Assembly: GCA_020002185.1 (NCBI GenBank)
Contig: CM034531.1
Span: 79,164,964 to 79,228,963, forward strand
Length of the DNA stretch: 64,000 nucleotides
Source of the DNA: Paraescarpia echinospica
Lineage: Eukaryota > Annelida > Polychaeta > Sabellida > Siboglinidae
Direction of reading: 5' to 3'
The notes under the pieces are model-generated. The model made no database searches and had not been told where the DNA came from. It saw only the letters and a list, made by a program, of their open reading frames with translations. Within the stretch, counting starts at the first letter, position 1; every line of letters starts with the position of its first letter. This document shows, piece by piece, positions 1 to 11,875 of the stretch. A program made the translations under genes and the position numbers.

Positions 1-189
1 GGAAGTGTGTCATCAGTACTGATGAAGTCGCGTGAACGTTGACGAAAGCATCTACCAAATCATTTGTCTAACTGCACAAGTGAGTATAATGATGATTCCT
101 TGATTGTTTATGGAACTGACATAAGCGTCACGTCAATATAAATAACACAATGACGTGTTCCAGCTATGCACGAATAAAACTAATTACAG

Positions 190-660
190 TATACCGACGT
201 GACAATACGACGCTAGGTTGCTGGGTCCAATAATCGGGGTCACGCGTTGACGTACTCGTGACATGAATAAATGAGGTTATTTGAAGGAAGGGCACAGCGA
301 ATCACGGTGCCCTGTGGAGTACCACAGCGATGTGGTGCATGGGTGATTTACGACTTATAAGGCATATCGTGAACGTCAGGTGTGTTTCTCGAAGTGTGCC
401 GTGGGTACATATAAGGGTTAGTACTAATCTTTACACTGATAATAACCAATTTTATTTACACACGGCACACTTCGAGAAACACGTTCACGATATGCCTTCT
501 ACAGTCGTAAATCACCCATGCACCACATCGCCGTGGTTCCCCACATGGCAACGTGATGCGCGGTGTCCTTCCTTCAAATAACTTCATTTATTCATGTCAC
601 GCCTACGTCACCGTGACCCCGAATATTCACCCAGCAACCCAGCATTGTATTGTCACGTAG
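190..660. repeat. Fold-back (long inverted repeat) element, MITE-like
   Basis: The stretch 194-412 is the imperfect reverse complement of about 455-660, leaving a loop of roughly 45 bases. Both arms carry the blocks GTGCATGGGTGATTTACGAC and TTCTCGAAGTGTGCCGTG in mirrored order. There is no transposase and no credible ORF; the open frame across it merely reads through the palindrome. The outer ~65 bases recur at 8548-8612, so this is a dispersed repeat. It is most likely a non-autonomous fold-back transposon; clear target-site duplications were not found. Confidence 0.75.
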
Positions 661-826
661 CTGTAGATAAGTACCGTACACTATATGGACGTAAATCGAT
701 TTTTCATAACATTACGCGAATATACTATATATTATTATTATTATTATTATTGAAGCTGTAACAATAACATTGATGATAAGAACAATTTTATAAATAAATA
801 AATTGTATGTCTAAAATATATATATA
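661..826. other. AT-rich spacer with TTA and TA runs
   Basis: Short (TTA)n near 730-750 and (TA)n near 818-838. No gene is visible. Confidence 0.6.
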
Positions 827-1225
827 TATATATATATACATGTGCGTGCGTGTGTGTACGTGCATGCCGTATAATTGATTGTATTCCATTTTTTTTTAAT
901 GTAAATAAATTAGGTAGACTATATTTTAAAAGTACAATTTATTTATTTATATAATTATTATTATCATCAATATTATTGTTATTGCTGTAATAGTAATATT
1001 AATTACTTTTATTTTTATTCGCTATATCATGGTTATTCACGTAAAATTCTAAAAATCCAAAACGTTTATATAAAGCTTGATGACACACTCATACGTGTAC
1101 TGCATACATTGTTAAAGCCAAGCCGTCGCACCCTCTACGTCACCATGGGGGGTGCTTACTAATGACCTGTACCTATCGACCAGGCGCGTTGACCGCTTGA
1201 CACGTTCTTTGTTGTCAATCCCAGT
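827..1225 (+). repeat. Diverged extra copy of the arm segment 8827-9205
   Basis: This stretch aligns by eye with 8827-9205 (and its mirror 28255-28640) in the same orientation. Shared blocks include ATTCGCTATATCATGGT, GTACTGCATACATTGTTAAA and GCGTTGACCGCTTGACACG. In both places an AT-rich run and a piece of the 190-660 fold-back element lie just upstream. Inside arm 1 the segment lies about 1.1 kb downstream of the FGase-like gene, so here it may mark the tail of another repeat unit mostly beyond the left edge. No coding potential was recognised. Confidence 0.7.
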
Positions 1226-2569
1226 CCAGACAAAGCAGTATTTCAGGGTGACAATATCTCTGAGTTATATAGTGGTGGTTATAGATCAGGTATCGTCAGT
1301 TGCCCGCACTGAGCAGAGTGAAAGAGTTTGTAACGTGTCAGGTAAGGTACATACTGGGGTTGCGTTATGTGCCTCGATAGGTTATCGATTTATATTACAT
1401 TAAGTGTTTTAATATTGCGTAGCTCTTTTATTATTGAATTTCCATTGTTGCAAGTTGTAACTATTTCACAATACTTAGAATGTTCTTCACATTGGGTGTA
1501 AATATGCTGTTGTATGAATAAAAAGAGTTGTCCATATATCGGTAGACGTGCGAGTATTTCGCAATTTCACTACAACATGTCATATTATGAGCCATAACTT
1601 TGTTACGCTTCATTTCTTACTGCTACAAGTTGTGTTTATTTGAAAGATAATTTAATTACTTACATTTTGGTATAACAATTGTTATTATATTTAAAACATA
1701 GCTGAAATTCAATATGAGATACATCACTATATGGAGTCTACCTTCAATGCACACAATGTTGCATATGTTGCAATGCTGTAATTTATATGATAGTAAAATG
1801 CAATTAAACAGAATAATGTTACAACATATGTTATTGTATCATAAATACTTTGCCCAAACAAGATGTGGTAAAACAAAACCCTGCCGGAACATAATTTCTA
1901 TACAGAACATAATGAGTGACTGCTGTGTAGCTTTTTTGTTATCAATATTGTAATGCTACAACTTTATTTTATTATAAATAGCAGACAAAGGCCTACACAG
2001 TGATACCTGAATTGTCAAATTATGATGGCTATAATTATATATACTTCATTACTGTGGGACTGGGAGTGCCTGGTCACAGCCACAGGCACAGCTGTCAAGT
2101 GTCAGCGCTACCACCCCGGGCAGCTTTGGTTAAAAAACAACACCAGATCCCGAAATAATACAACTACAACATTGTCATAGAATGTCCTAATCGAAATATT
2201 AATAGCGCATTGATTTCGTGAAAGAATAAGGGATACAGAGTGCGGGACTCGTCTCGTAGCGTGTTTACAAAACGGGCGTGATCGACCAGCTTCCCTGACA
2301 ACAACAACAACGATCGTCGAGCCGATGTATCGAACAAGTTCGCATATAATTCAGCAACATAGTATATAATATGTATTATTATTATTACTAGCATTTCCAT
2401 AGCCCGTTCATAGACTCGTACACACATTATAAAACGTACATGTAAAAACACATATGTATAAGGATGCCGGTAAATATAATAATTATTAAGATTTACAACA
2501 TTGTATATGTATAATGTGACTACAATATTAAGATAATTAAGTAAAAGAATATATATTATAATATATAAA
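1226..2569. other. Unannotated AT-rich region
   Basis: No ORF with recognisable similarity, no RNA gene and no clear repeat was seen. Open frames here are short and AT-driven. Nothing else can be supported. Confidence 0.5.
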
Positions 2570-2639
2570 ATTGTATTAAAAGATAAATAATAATAAATAA
2601 ATTAAAATATATATAATATAAATTAATTAATTGATTAAA

Positions 2640-3250
2640 TATATGCTCATAAAAGTGTCCTACAGCACAGTTCCTCAGTCGAAGTACGCCTGCTTAAATA
2701 GATAAGTTTTAAGGCAAGTTTTGAAAGTATTTGACGAACATTTATTGACAAAGCGTTCCAGAGCGTAGGTCAGACACGGAGAAAGCTCGTCTGCCGTAGC
2801 CCTCTAAGTTGTAGCGCGGGACTACAAGCAGATGTAGAACAGCAGATCGGAGGTTGCGGGTGGGCGTATACGGTATTATAAGATATTGGATATACGCTGG
2901 AGAAAGACCATGTAAAGCCGTGAAAACAAGGACCAGCAGTTTGTACTGGATACGCCAGCGAACTGGGAGCCAGTGCGGTTCAACCAGCACAAGTGTTATG
3001 TACTGGTGCTTTCGGTGTCTTGAGATAAGTCTTGCCGCCGAGGTCAGTACCATCTGCAACTTGTTCATAAATGCCTCGGTGATGCCGTACAGGACCGCGT
3101 TACTGAAGTCCAGCCGCAATGTCACCATGGCGTGGACTAGTGTCTTACATGCATCAGTAGTAAGACAATGTCTTATTTTTGAAATTGCGTAGAGGTGGTA
3201 GTACGCTGACTTGCACATCCGTGAAACGTTTGACGACATTGTTAGTCCAG
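2640..3250 (-). mobile_element. 5'-truncated LINE fragment (reverse-transcriptase C-terminus), arm 1
   Basis: The minus strand encodes the C-terminal part of an L2/Crack/CR1-like LINE protein. Visible motifs are LVHAMVTLRLDFSNAVLYG, the AARLI block and HWLPVRWRIQYKLLVLVF, followed by RRAFSVSDLRSGTLCQ and a stop. The EN and catalytic RT regions are absent, so this is a dead 5'-truncated insertion. It continues into an AT-rich 3' tail that reaches the outer edge of the inverted repeat. The mirror copy is at 34210-34880. Confidence 0.8.
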
Positions 3251-3254
3251 TAGT

Positions 3255-3590
3255 ATGTAAGTATGTATGTATGTATGTAGTATATATGTGTAGTATATAT
3301 ATATATATATATATAAATGGTATATATATATATATATATATATATATACTACATACCCCAGAAATACCCACAATGCATTGCCAATATGTTAATGAGACAC
3401 GTTCGGGCGGGTAAAATTAAGCCAATACAAAACTGTGGGTTTTTCTATGCTGTTTATGAATGCCTTTTTGTTGAACAATGTACTCATCTAAGATGTAGTA
3501 TATATATATATATATATACAACACATATATACTACACGCATAATATATATATATATATATATATAATAATATTATATATATATACGGAGA
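3255..3590. repeat. (TA)n and (GTAT)n microsatellite cluster
   Basis: Runs of GTAT near 3257-3282 and long (TA)n near 3293-3350, 3498-3520 and 3543-3585. The mirror in arm 2 (about 33885-34215) has different repeat lengths. Short open frames here are repeat artefacts. Confidence 0.85.
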
Positions 3591-4108
3591 TAGGGAGTTT
3601 TGTTTTTGCAGTGCAACCAGTTAACAACATTTAACGTTACCTCCAGTTATTCGATCATTTATAAGTGACAAAAAGGACAGAAATACTTTTTTTATTCGAT
3701 CACCTCCTTGTATGTAGGTTTGTTAACCAGGTCTCTTTAAAACAGATTCTTTACAATGGAACTAGAACTGCAACTTACAACAAGAATACCACAGCGGCAC
3801 ACTGAACAAGACACCAAATTTAAGGATACACATGCTGTTAGATCCAACCTCAGCAGCAAGAAAATGTCGCCTCAGGAACTGTCATTTACTGTTGTCTTCA
3901 ACTGTCAGAGTATCTTGTAATTTGATAAGTTTGATTTAAGATGTGTATGACCAGTAACAAGTATACGTGTTAATTTTCAAAGGATTTGCCAAAGAGAGTG
4001 GTAGACAAGATTGTGGAATAGAGCGAATTACAAAAACACATATACCCATCCACGATAATAAAATATTTGTTTGTTGGTTTGCAGCGAATCCTACGCCGCT
4101 AGTCAAAG

Positions 4109-4807
4109 ATGCACACCAACCCACTATTCGCGGCTCTGTTGGGTGCGACTCTACTGATGGTGAATAGTTTGACTCAATACGACAGTAGTAAGAAGTATGT
4201 CAAATACGTGCCTGGTTCCCTCAGCGTGATCATCACCGTCTCACACGGGGGACACCTGTTGCCTGCCTCCATCCCCACTCGACAGGCCGGGTGTTTCATC
4301 GCCAACGAATGCGTCTTCCAGCACAACTGCGGCTCGCCAGATGCCACGAACTGCGGCATCCGAACCGCGAAAGACAGGTTTGTTTTTCTACCATTCTGTA
4401 AAATTCGTTGAAATCTGAATCCGCAATGACATATCGGTCGAGGTTGACGTCGGACGAGCGAAAATTATTATTTATATGTAATCTTATACCATACCATGAT
4501 TTATAGTTTGCGTCAGACATGACACTTTTGTTGAACTTGTATAAACAATAAGCTATATACAGCCTTGTTTAGTAATATTCATGTTAAATGCTAAAACTTG
4601 AGTCACTGCACTTAAAAAGTGTTGTTCAGTGTTAACTGACTGATTATTGAAGATGGTCTCACGTCTTATGCATTTAGCATGGAGCAGGACATTGTATTTC
4701 AATACAGCTAATTCAGATGTTGAATGCAAATGATAACTGAAGCCAACCGCGATTAATCTAGACGCTCACGGTAATGTTTGCATGTATATATATATATTTC
4801 ATAAAAT

Positions 4808-4897
<90 letters not shown>

Positions 4898-7711
4898 TGT
4901 GTGTGTGTGTGTGTCATTTAATGAAAATAAGGTGGCGTTGGTGTTTGTTACAGCTATACGTTGTTGATTTCCACTTTACTTTATGCATCTACGCATCCTT
5001 CATCTCTACTTCGTTTTGTACAGCTGTACCTCATTCATTTTCGCTTTCTTTTATACATATATATATATATATCTTTCATCCCCACTTTGCTTTACACAGC
5101 TGTTCCTCTTCCATTTCCACTAGATTTCCATACAACCATGCGGCGATCATCTCCACTTTCTTTTATACAACAGTACCCCAGTTATCGCTACTTTGTTTTA
5201 TACAGCTGTCTACGTCGTTTATCTCTACTTTGTTTTATACAGCTATATGTACGTCAACGTCGCTCATCTCCACACTTTCTTGTCAACAGCTGTACGTGAT
5301 GCATCTCCTCTATGCTTTTTTACAGCTTTACGTCGTCTACCTCCAGCGCCCTCGCGGATGAGTTGCAGTTGCTGACTGGTCATCGACCTCACATCATTTA
5401 CAACCGGCTTCACCGCAGCAAGCTCGACGCTAACCGTGAGGTGAACGAGGCGACGCTCAATGTCCGGGTATTGTGTTCTTTCACAATCATAAAAGCATAC
5501 GCATATTATTAATACATTGTGCTTTCTACATTGCCTATAATGTATCCCTTAATACGTTTTAATCAAGTTGTCAAGACAAAATCTCTTATGGCATGTAGAC
5601 GTGGAATTTAGTTTATTATTCTGTTATCGAAAGTGTGTTTCGTCTACGCTTATAACCTGTCTAATAAAAGAGTTTGCATCTGTGGAAGTGAACACTTTTT
5701 TCCATCCAATGTGTATTGCTATTTTATCAGTTTATTTTATTAATCTATTTTTAAATTTCATTTCAATTCAATTCAATTTCAAGATAGATTAGACGCGTGC
5801 ATATGTGCGTGCTTGCGTGAATGTACCTACGCGCTTGCTTGCGTTCGTGCGGGTGTTATGACGCCACACAAACTTGACTATGGGTTGACGAAGGCACAAT
5901 AACAGGGGTCAGCACGCTATTAGTTTTCCATTGGCGACCATGTTAACGTTTTGTCTGATTATAAGAAAACATTACCTACAAAATTTCTTTCACTTCTCAC
6001 CTGCTGTTATCATCATCTCATTGGGATGGTGGTCGATTTTAGTCAAAATCTAATATTTCTAGCTCTCGTAAAATGCCTGTATGTATGACACCCTTCAATA
6101 TTTACTAAAGCCGGCAAGCATTACTCCGCCAAAGGGTCAAACAGGCAAATTGCTGCCAAAAATCCTTCCGCTTATTCATATCATCATGCATTCCACCATT
6201 TTACAGTCAACACCTTCTATAATCACACCACCTAGAAATCTAATTACTCAAATGTATTTATGTCAGAGCAGGTGAATTTTGTAAAAAATCATTTCTCAAA
6301 AATACACTGCACTTTTTTTCGACGAAACGAAACAAGAAGTCTAACTGTATCATGAGCCCATGGTTCACGAAGGCACAATAACAGCCATGTTGGGATGTTT
6401 TGTACTCACAGGAAGCCGTACGCGCCTACAGTAACTTCACTGCCTTCATCAACGTCGCGAAGAAGTCTACTGGAGGCCGCGCTCTGTTACTCGACATCCA
6501 CGGACAGACGCACGCCGCGAACTGGACCGAACTCGGCTACGCCATCTCAAAGGCGCGTCTGAACTGGGGCGGCTTCTCAGCAACCCACTCCACCATAAAA
6601 GCCATCGGCACGCACGTTTGTGACACAGGTATGTATGAAATAATGGCGCTAAGCTAGGATTCTTTATGTACGGAAACAGAATGCGGAAGCGACACGCGGC
6701 AAAGCAATGTATACAGTGCCCGGTGGGAATTAATGGAAGTAGCTCCAAACGTACACAGTCGGATGAGTTTTGTCACGCGGATGCGGAAAATTTAATTACT
6801 CCACGTCGCGATTCGAAACGTATCTGTACAAGTATCGGATAGGAAATTCACAGAAATGCCTTCACTAGAGGTATTCCACAGTATGCATGCAGCATCCGTA
6901 CAGATGGAATCTTAACTTTAGTTTTGTAATGTACATTTTTGATTTTTTGTCACTGGACCAAATGCACTTTTTCTTGACATTCATTCAAAGACAGGTGGCG
7001 AACTTATAATAGTAATAATCGCAATCGTAATCATAGTTAACACATTGTTTATTTAAGGATCATGAATTTATAACATACATATACAGGTAAATAAAAAATA
7101 TAAATACATAAACTGTTTAGGCCGAAAGCATGTTGTCAAATGTTGTGTTACTAAGTGTGTTATTGGTGAGTGTCATATAGTCACAATAATAGTGTATTGT
7201 TATTATATTAATTAGGAAGAAAGTTGCAGAGTTTATTGTAAATTAATCATGTAAATAAAACACCCACGTTTCCGGGATGACAGGCTATTTAGTATGCAGT
7301 TCAGATGCTTACAGAATAGATCTCTAAGCTTACCACGCCATAAGGAAATAGACAAATCCACCAGGATAACATAGTCCTACGTATATAAAACTTTAATCAC
7401 GTCATTTATTTTCCGCAGACAACTACTGCTTCCAAGACCTGGTTCGCGACACGACCCCAAACAGCCTCGGCCACTACCTAAGCAACGAGGGGTACCGTGT
7501 CGTACCGTCTCCCGTCTTTCCCAGGCCGGGAACCAATGGCTACTACGCGGGCGGGTACAACGTGAGAACGCACGGATCCCGTTTCGGTGGACTCGTCGAC
7601 GCTATCCAGGTTGAGATCCCTAGACAGGAGCGCTTCTCGTCCGTTCGCAGGCCGAAGTTCGCCAAAGCGCTGGCCAGGGCCGTGAAGTACTTCATGGACG
7701 ATCACTACTGA
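4109..7711 (+). CDS. Secreted N-formylglutamate amidohydrolase-like protein, copy A (4 coding exons)
   Basis: Coding exons are 4109-4377, 5326-5467, 6412-6628 and 7419-7711, all with GT-AG introns. They join in phase to 306 residues without a stop. A TTTGCAG acceptor at 4084 suggests an upstream non-coding exon. Residues 1-21 look like a signal peptide ([14 protein letters not shown] core), so the product is probably secreted. Motifs fit the FGase / zinc-exopeptidase fold: VSHGG (His46), IPTR then a four-Cys cluster (62, 68, 74, 82), [11 protein letters not shown] and DANREVNEA (124-132), [10 protein letters not shown] (Asp165, His167), RTHGSRFGG then DAIQVEIPR (270-278). Known FGases release glutamate from N-formylglutamate. 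The real substrate here is unknown; a related amide or poly-glutamate hydrolase is possible. The mirror copy C is also intact; copies B and D are broken. Gene structure is firm, the enzymatic role is inferred. Confidence 0.72.
4808..4920. repeat. (CA)n-(TG)n perfect microsatellite palindrome in intron 1
   Basis: A (CA)n run turns directly into (TG)n at ACACGTGTGT near 4893. The unique flanks are also mirrored: CATAAAATGACAC on the left, GTGTCATTTAATGA on the right. This is a microsatellite inside a true inverted repeat and could extrude as a cruciform. Arm 2 has the same structure (about 32545-32660) with the turning point displaced and TATG interruptions. Confidence 0.85.
5888..6384. repeat. 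Intron-2 segment bounded by an 18-bp direct repeat
   Basis: ACGAAGGCACAATAACAG occurs at 5888-5905 and again at 6367-6384, about 28 bp before exon 3. The ~460 bp between has no recognisable coding sequence. The direct repeats look like a long target-site duplication of a short retro-insertion, but no poly-A or SINE head was seen. The arm-2 mirror (about 30930-31425) keeps both repeats. Confidence 0.5.
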
Positions 7712-8504
7712 TGTGACTGATTTTGGTCTCAATTCGTCTTGATGAAGCGAACGTTTGTCGCATTAATATTAGTATGATTGATAAAGTACATCCAAGGACA
7801 TAAATAACATCAAAACACATGTCGTAGCCAAACGTGTCAAAGCAAATGTAACATTATCTATTAAATATAATAATAATCGAAGGTCAAGTGAACTCGAGTT
7901 ATAAAACACGAATGCGCGCAGACGCTAATTTGCACGGATCCACGAATGCCCGAACACACACAAGCACACATGCACGCACGAGTCACGGGTAAAACTTGTT
8001 TGATAGAATCACTAACTACAAGTAGCAATTTGTTGACGCCCTATGCAATGATTTGCTTGTCTAACATAATACACGCGGTCACACTGACGTAGGCGTGCTT
8101 AGATTTAGCGGCATCCGCGTCTCTAGACGCATGAGACAGTCTGAGCACCCCACCCAGAACTGTTTTCACTAGCATTATGACGTCGCTTTATTTTGTGTTG
8201 ACCCGAGGTAGGTCGCAGTCGACAGTCTGGCGTCAGTTCATTCTTAGTCGCCATACACTCACCAGCAGGCGTCCACTATAGAGCTTGTTGAGTATATCTA
8301 GTAGCTGGGAACTTCGTGACATAGCCGAGCGAGCCCATTCGTCTTTTGTAAATAGTTGTTGCCAGAGGTTGTCTTGATCGTATCCGGAGCTGTTTATTCG
8401 TCACGAGGTCTTTACAGTGAATGCTCAAGGTCTTGCGTATGCACTTAATATCGAATCCGCCAATTTAGTTTTTGCTTGTTTTTAGTTGCGATGATTCGCA
8501 TCCA
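7712..8504. other. Downstream of FGase copy A; no gene seen
   Basis: A moderately GC-rich block (about 8060-8420) has some promoter/LTR-like character but no defined ends, and is mirrored in arm 2 at about 28830-29230. No coding sequence was recognised. Confidence 0.4.
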
Positions 8505-8612
8505 AAAAGTGCTGTTGGTAGAACGTTTGAATCTACATAAAACCAACTACAGTATACCGACGTGACAATACGACGCTGGGTTGCTGGGTCCAATAATCGG
8601 GGTCACGCGTTG
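8505..8612 (+). repeat. Arm-1-specific segment with a fold-back element fragment
   Basis: The part 8548-8612 repeats the left edge of the 190-660 fold-back element (GACGTGACAATACGACGCT, then GGTTGCTGGGTCCAATAAT). Arm 2 jumps from ATTCGCATCC-type sequence straight into the (TA)n run near 28800 and lacks this piece. Arm 1 therefore gained it, or arm 2 lost it, after duplication. Confidence 0.7.
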
Positions 8613-8619
8613 ATATATG

Positions 8620-8699
<80 letters not shown>

Positions 8700-8700
8700 A
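8613..8700. repeat. (TA)n/(TATG)n microsatellite
   Basis: Alternating TA with interspersed TATGTA. The arm-2 counterpart (about 28750-28800) is shorter. Confidence 0.9.
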
Positions 8701-9205
8701 TGCAATGAACGTGTCATTGTCGTTCCAGTTATCAATACTACCCGCACAGAAATTCGTTTATGTGTTATATTATATTGATATAAAACGTATTATGACTAAT
8801 GGTTCATATGTAAATCGTGCATGCGTGCGAGCTTGTGTACGTGGATGTCGAATAGTTGATTGTATTCAATTTTTTGAAAATGGAAATACATTAAGTAGAC
8901 TATATTTTAGAAATACAATTTTTTTTTTTTTATTATTATAATCATCAAAATTATTGTTATTGCTGCAATAATAATAATAATAATTTTATATTCGCTATAT
9001 CATGGTCATTAATGCAAAATTCTCAAAATCCAATACGTTTATATAAAGCATGGTGACACACTCACACGTGTACTGCATACATTGTTAAAGCCAAGCCCTC
9101 GCACCGTCTACGTCACCATGGGGGTGTTTACTACAGATCTGTACCTATCAGGTATGTATAGAGACCAGTCGCGTTGACCGCTTGACACGTTCTTTGTTGT
9201 CAAAT

Positions 9206-9892
<687 letters not shown>

Positions 9893-10264
9893 TTTATTTG
9901 GAGGACTTCCGGTGGTGAATTGATTTGAATTTGGTGCAGCAAACTTGCGAAAATATAAGGATATTTGATCAAGATAAGTGATATTATTGTGCGTATAGCA
10001 TACATAACGTAATTATAGATATATATTAAGCAATATTTTTTGTTAAAAGTTAGCTAGAGGGAGTAATCTAGGGTAGATTAAAAGTAGGCGATTTGCGAGC
10101 GATAATTGGGGACGTTCATGTAATCGGAACGTTGTTTACAAAGTAGGTCATTGGCGAAGTTAGCGTACCGTGAACGACAATAGAATAGCGTTATTTGAGA
10201 TAATCGGTGTAGTTAGATGAGTAATTAAAACCTGAAATAACAATCTTTCAAAGTGTATAATAGT

Positions 10265-10440
10265 ACACAGGAAACAGTCTTTGTAAAGACTACCTTGTAT
10301 CTAAGCCTAACTTGAATACATTGTCATCGACATCGTAACTAGGTAAGGCACGGTGTGTCACTGTGTGTTCACAAATATAACTAACTATAACCTATACAAT
10401 CTGGTGTAAATTGTACACAGAAAAGTCTTTTCAAAGACTA
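10265..10440 (+). promoter_or_regulatory. Duplicated palindrome module in the LINE 5' UTR
   Basis: GTACACAG followed by AGTCTTTGTAAAGACT (10276-10291) and again GTACACAG followed by AGTCTTTTCAAAGACT (10424-10439), about 148 bp apart. Each has 7-base perfect arms. Copy 2 has the first intact and the second altered; copy 3 has AGTCTTTATAAAGACT at 57834-57849. A repeated internal promoter or RNA-structure element is a reasonable inference; the function is not shown. Confidence 0.55.
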
Positions 10441-10474
10441 CATAAAACTACTTTGAACATAAATAAATTCTGAT

Positions 10475-11875
10475 ATGGCATCGTGCTGGCGGCAACTCAG
10501 GACAAAACGACACCTAGTTTGCAACGACTGCCAGAGCTGGGTGGATTTTGCGTTGTCTGGCTGTCCAAAATCATGGGCAGAGACCAAAGATGACGGATTC
10601 ACCTTTTGGTGTATGGGGTGTTTGAGGGTGGAATGTCTGATGAAGGAGGTGTGTAAGTTGACGGAGATAGTGAAGGAGGTGGAGGCGAGACTCAACATAG
10701 AAATAGATGGAGCAGAGAGGGATGACGCGGAGAGAGTTGAGAATTCTACAACACAGAAGGAGCAGAGTTGTGACACGGAGACTGAAGAAAGGAGACTGAG
10801 AGGAAGGAAGGTGACCGGTGTGAAGTAACAAGACATTGAGAAAACAGAGGGACGGAGGAAAAGTGTTCGGCAGAGGAAAAGAAAACGGGCCAGTGTGGAT
10901 AGATCAGCAGGTATTCAGACTGTAGAGAACGAGGAGAGACACGACAGCGATACAGGTGGTGAAGAGGTAGATACCACAGAGGCAGTTGGTAAGACTGTGA
11001 GACAGAAGACTGATGGAAGAAGACATAGTGTTCAGCAAAAAACAGAAAACATGACAGGCGTGACGGTGACAGGGGAGAAAGTGACCGTAGTGAAGGAGAT
11101 AGCCGGGGAAAAGGGACGGGAGAGGACAGAAGAAAATGTGATGGGAGGAAAGAATAAGGGACGAAAGGAAGTGAGAGTAAATGTGCTAGAAGAGAAGATG
11201 ACAGGATGAAAGGGGACAAGAGAAAACGCGACAGGAAAGAAGGGAATGGAAGAGAATGTGACAGGAGAGAAAACGACAAGAGGAAAAGACAACAACCAGA
11301 CATAGGTAAACCGGAGGAGCTACTGCGAGGCAGTGATTGAGGGGGCAAGGAGAAAAGAGAGAGTGTTTATGGGCGATTCAATTCTGAGAAAAACAGACAA
11401 GACTATATGCGAGGGAAGGACGTTGTTGTATGTCTACCGGGGGCTAGGATAGAGCATGTGACCGAAAGGTTAGAGAAAGTATTGGGGCATGGCAAGGGAG
11501 GGTCTATACTAGTACACGTAGGGACAAGCAATGCAGACAAGAAGTGAACAACTGGGATAGTTCAAAAGTACAGACATCTAGCGAGGAAGCTAAAGAAGAC
11601 AATAGTGGAACAGGTTGTTCTCTCAGGAATGTTGCTAGTAATGGGAGGAAGGGGGGCAACATACAGAAACTGTAAGAGGATGGCGATCAACGCACTAGTT
11701 GAGCAAATGTGTGAAGAAGAGGGCGTGGGATTCATAGATTTATGGGGGTACTTTGTTGGGAGAGAAGATATGTACACGAGAGATGGCTTCCATCTCAGTG
11801 GAAAGGGCGCAGCAGTATTATCAGATAATCTGCTGCGATCTGTTGATAGCGGGATAGGTTGCATTTATTTAAACT
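10475..11875 (+). pseudogene. LINE copy 1 ORF1: PHD-like finger + charged linker + SGNH/GDSL esterase (broken)
   Basis: The start is the ATG at 10475. Residues 18-50 hold paired cysteines (CNDCQSW, then FWCMGC) typical of the PHD-like finger in CR1-group ORF1. A long, low-complexity linker follows, with repeated VTGEK/VTG and Lys/Glu/Arg runs. The C-terminal third has SGNH blocks: FMGDSIL (GDS serine), VHVGTSNAD and DGFHLSGKG (Asp/His). In CR1-type LINEs this esterase-like ORF1 is thought to act in RNP or membrane interaction. TAA at 10826 (GAA in copy 2), TGA at 11206, TAG at 11303, a frameshift near 11435 and TGA at 11545 break it. It is followed directly by ORF2. Confidence 0.8.

Noticed and set aside
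330..581. 83-codon plus-strand ORF
   Set aside because: Spans the fold-back palindrome; no homology or signal.
4808..4920. CRISPR-like regular repeats
   Set aside because: Regularity is due to simple-sequence DNA; there are no spacers and the genome is eukaryotic.
4782..4967. Open frames of Thr/His or Cys/Val repeats
   Set aside because: They read (CA)n/(TG)n microsatellites; the same applies at 9655-10005, 14773-14955, 22386-22580, 27443-27789, 32495-32680 and 39780-40178.
8060..8420. LTR- or promoter-like GC-richer block (mirror 28830-29230)
   Set aside because: No defined ends or motif; kept only as unannotated sequence.
10746..11348. 200-codon minus ORF rich in Ser/Leu/Pro (and mirror 26085-26707)
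   Set aside because: Antisense of the charged low-complexity LINE ORF1 linker.
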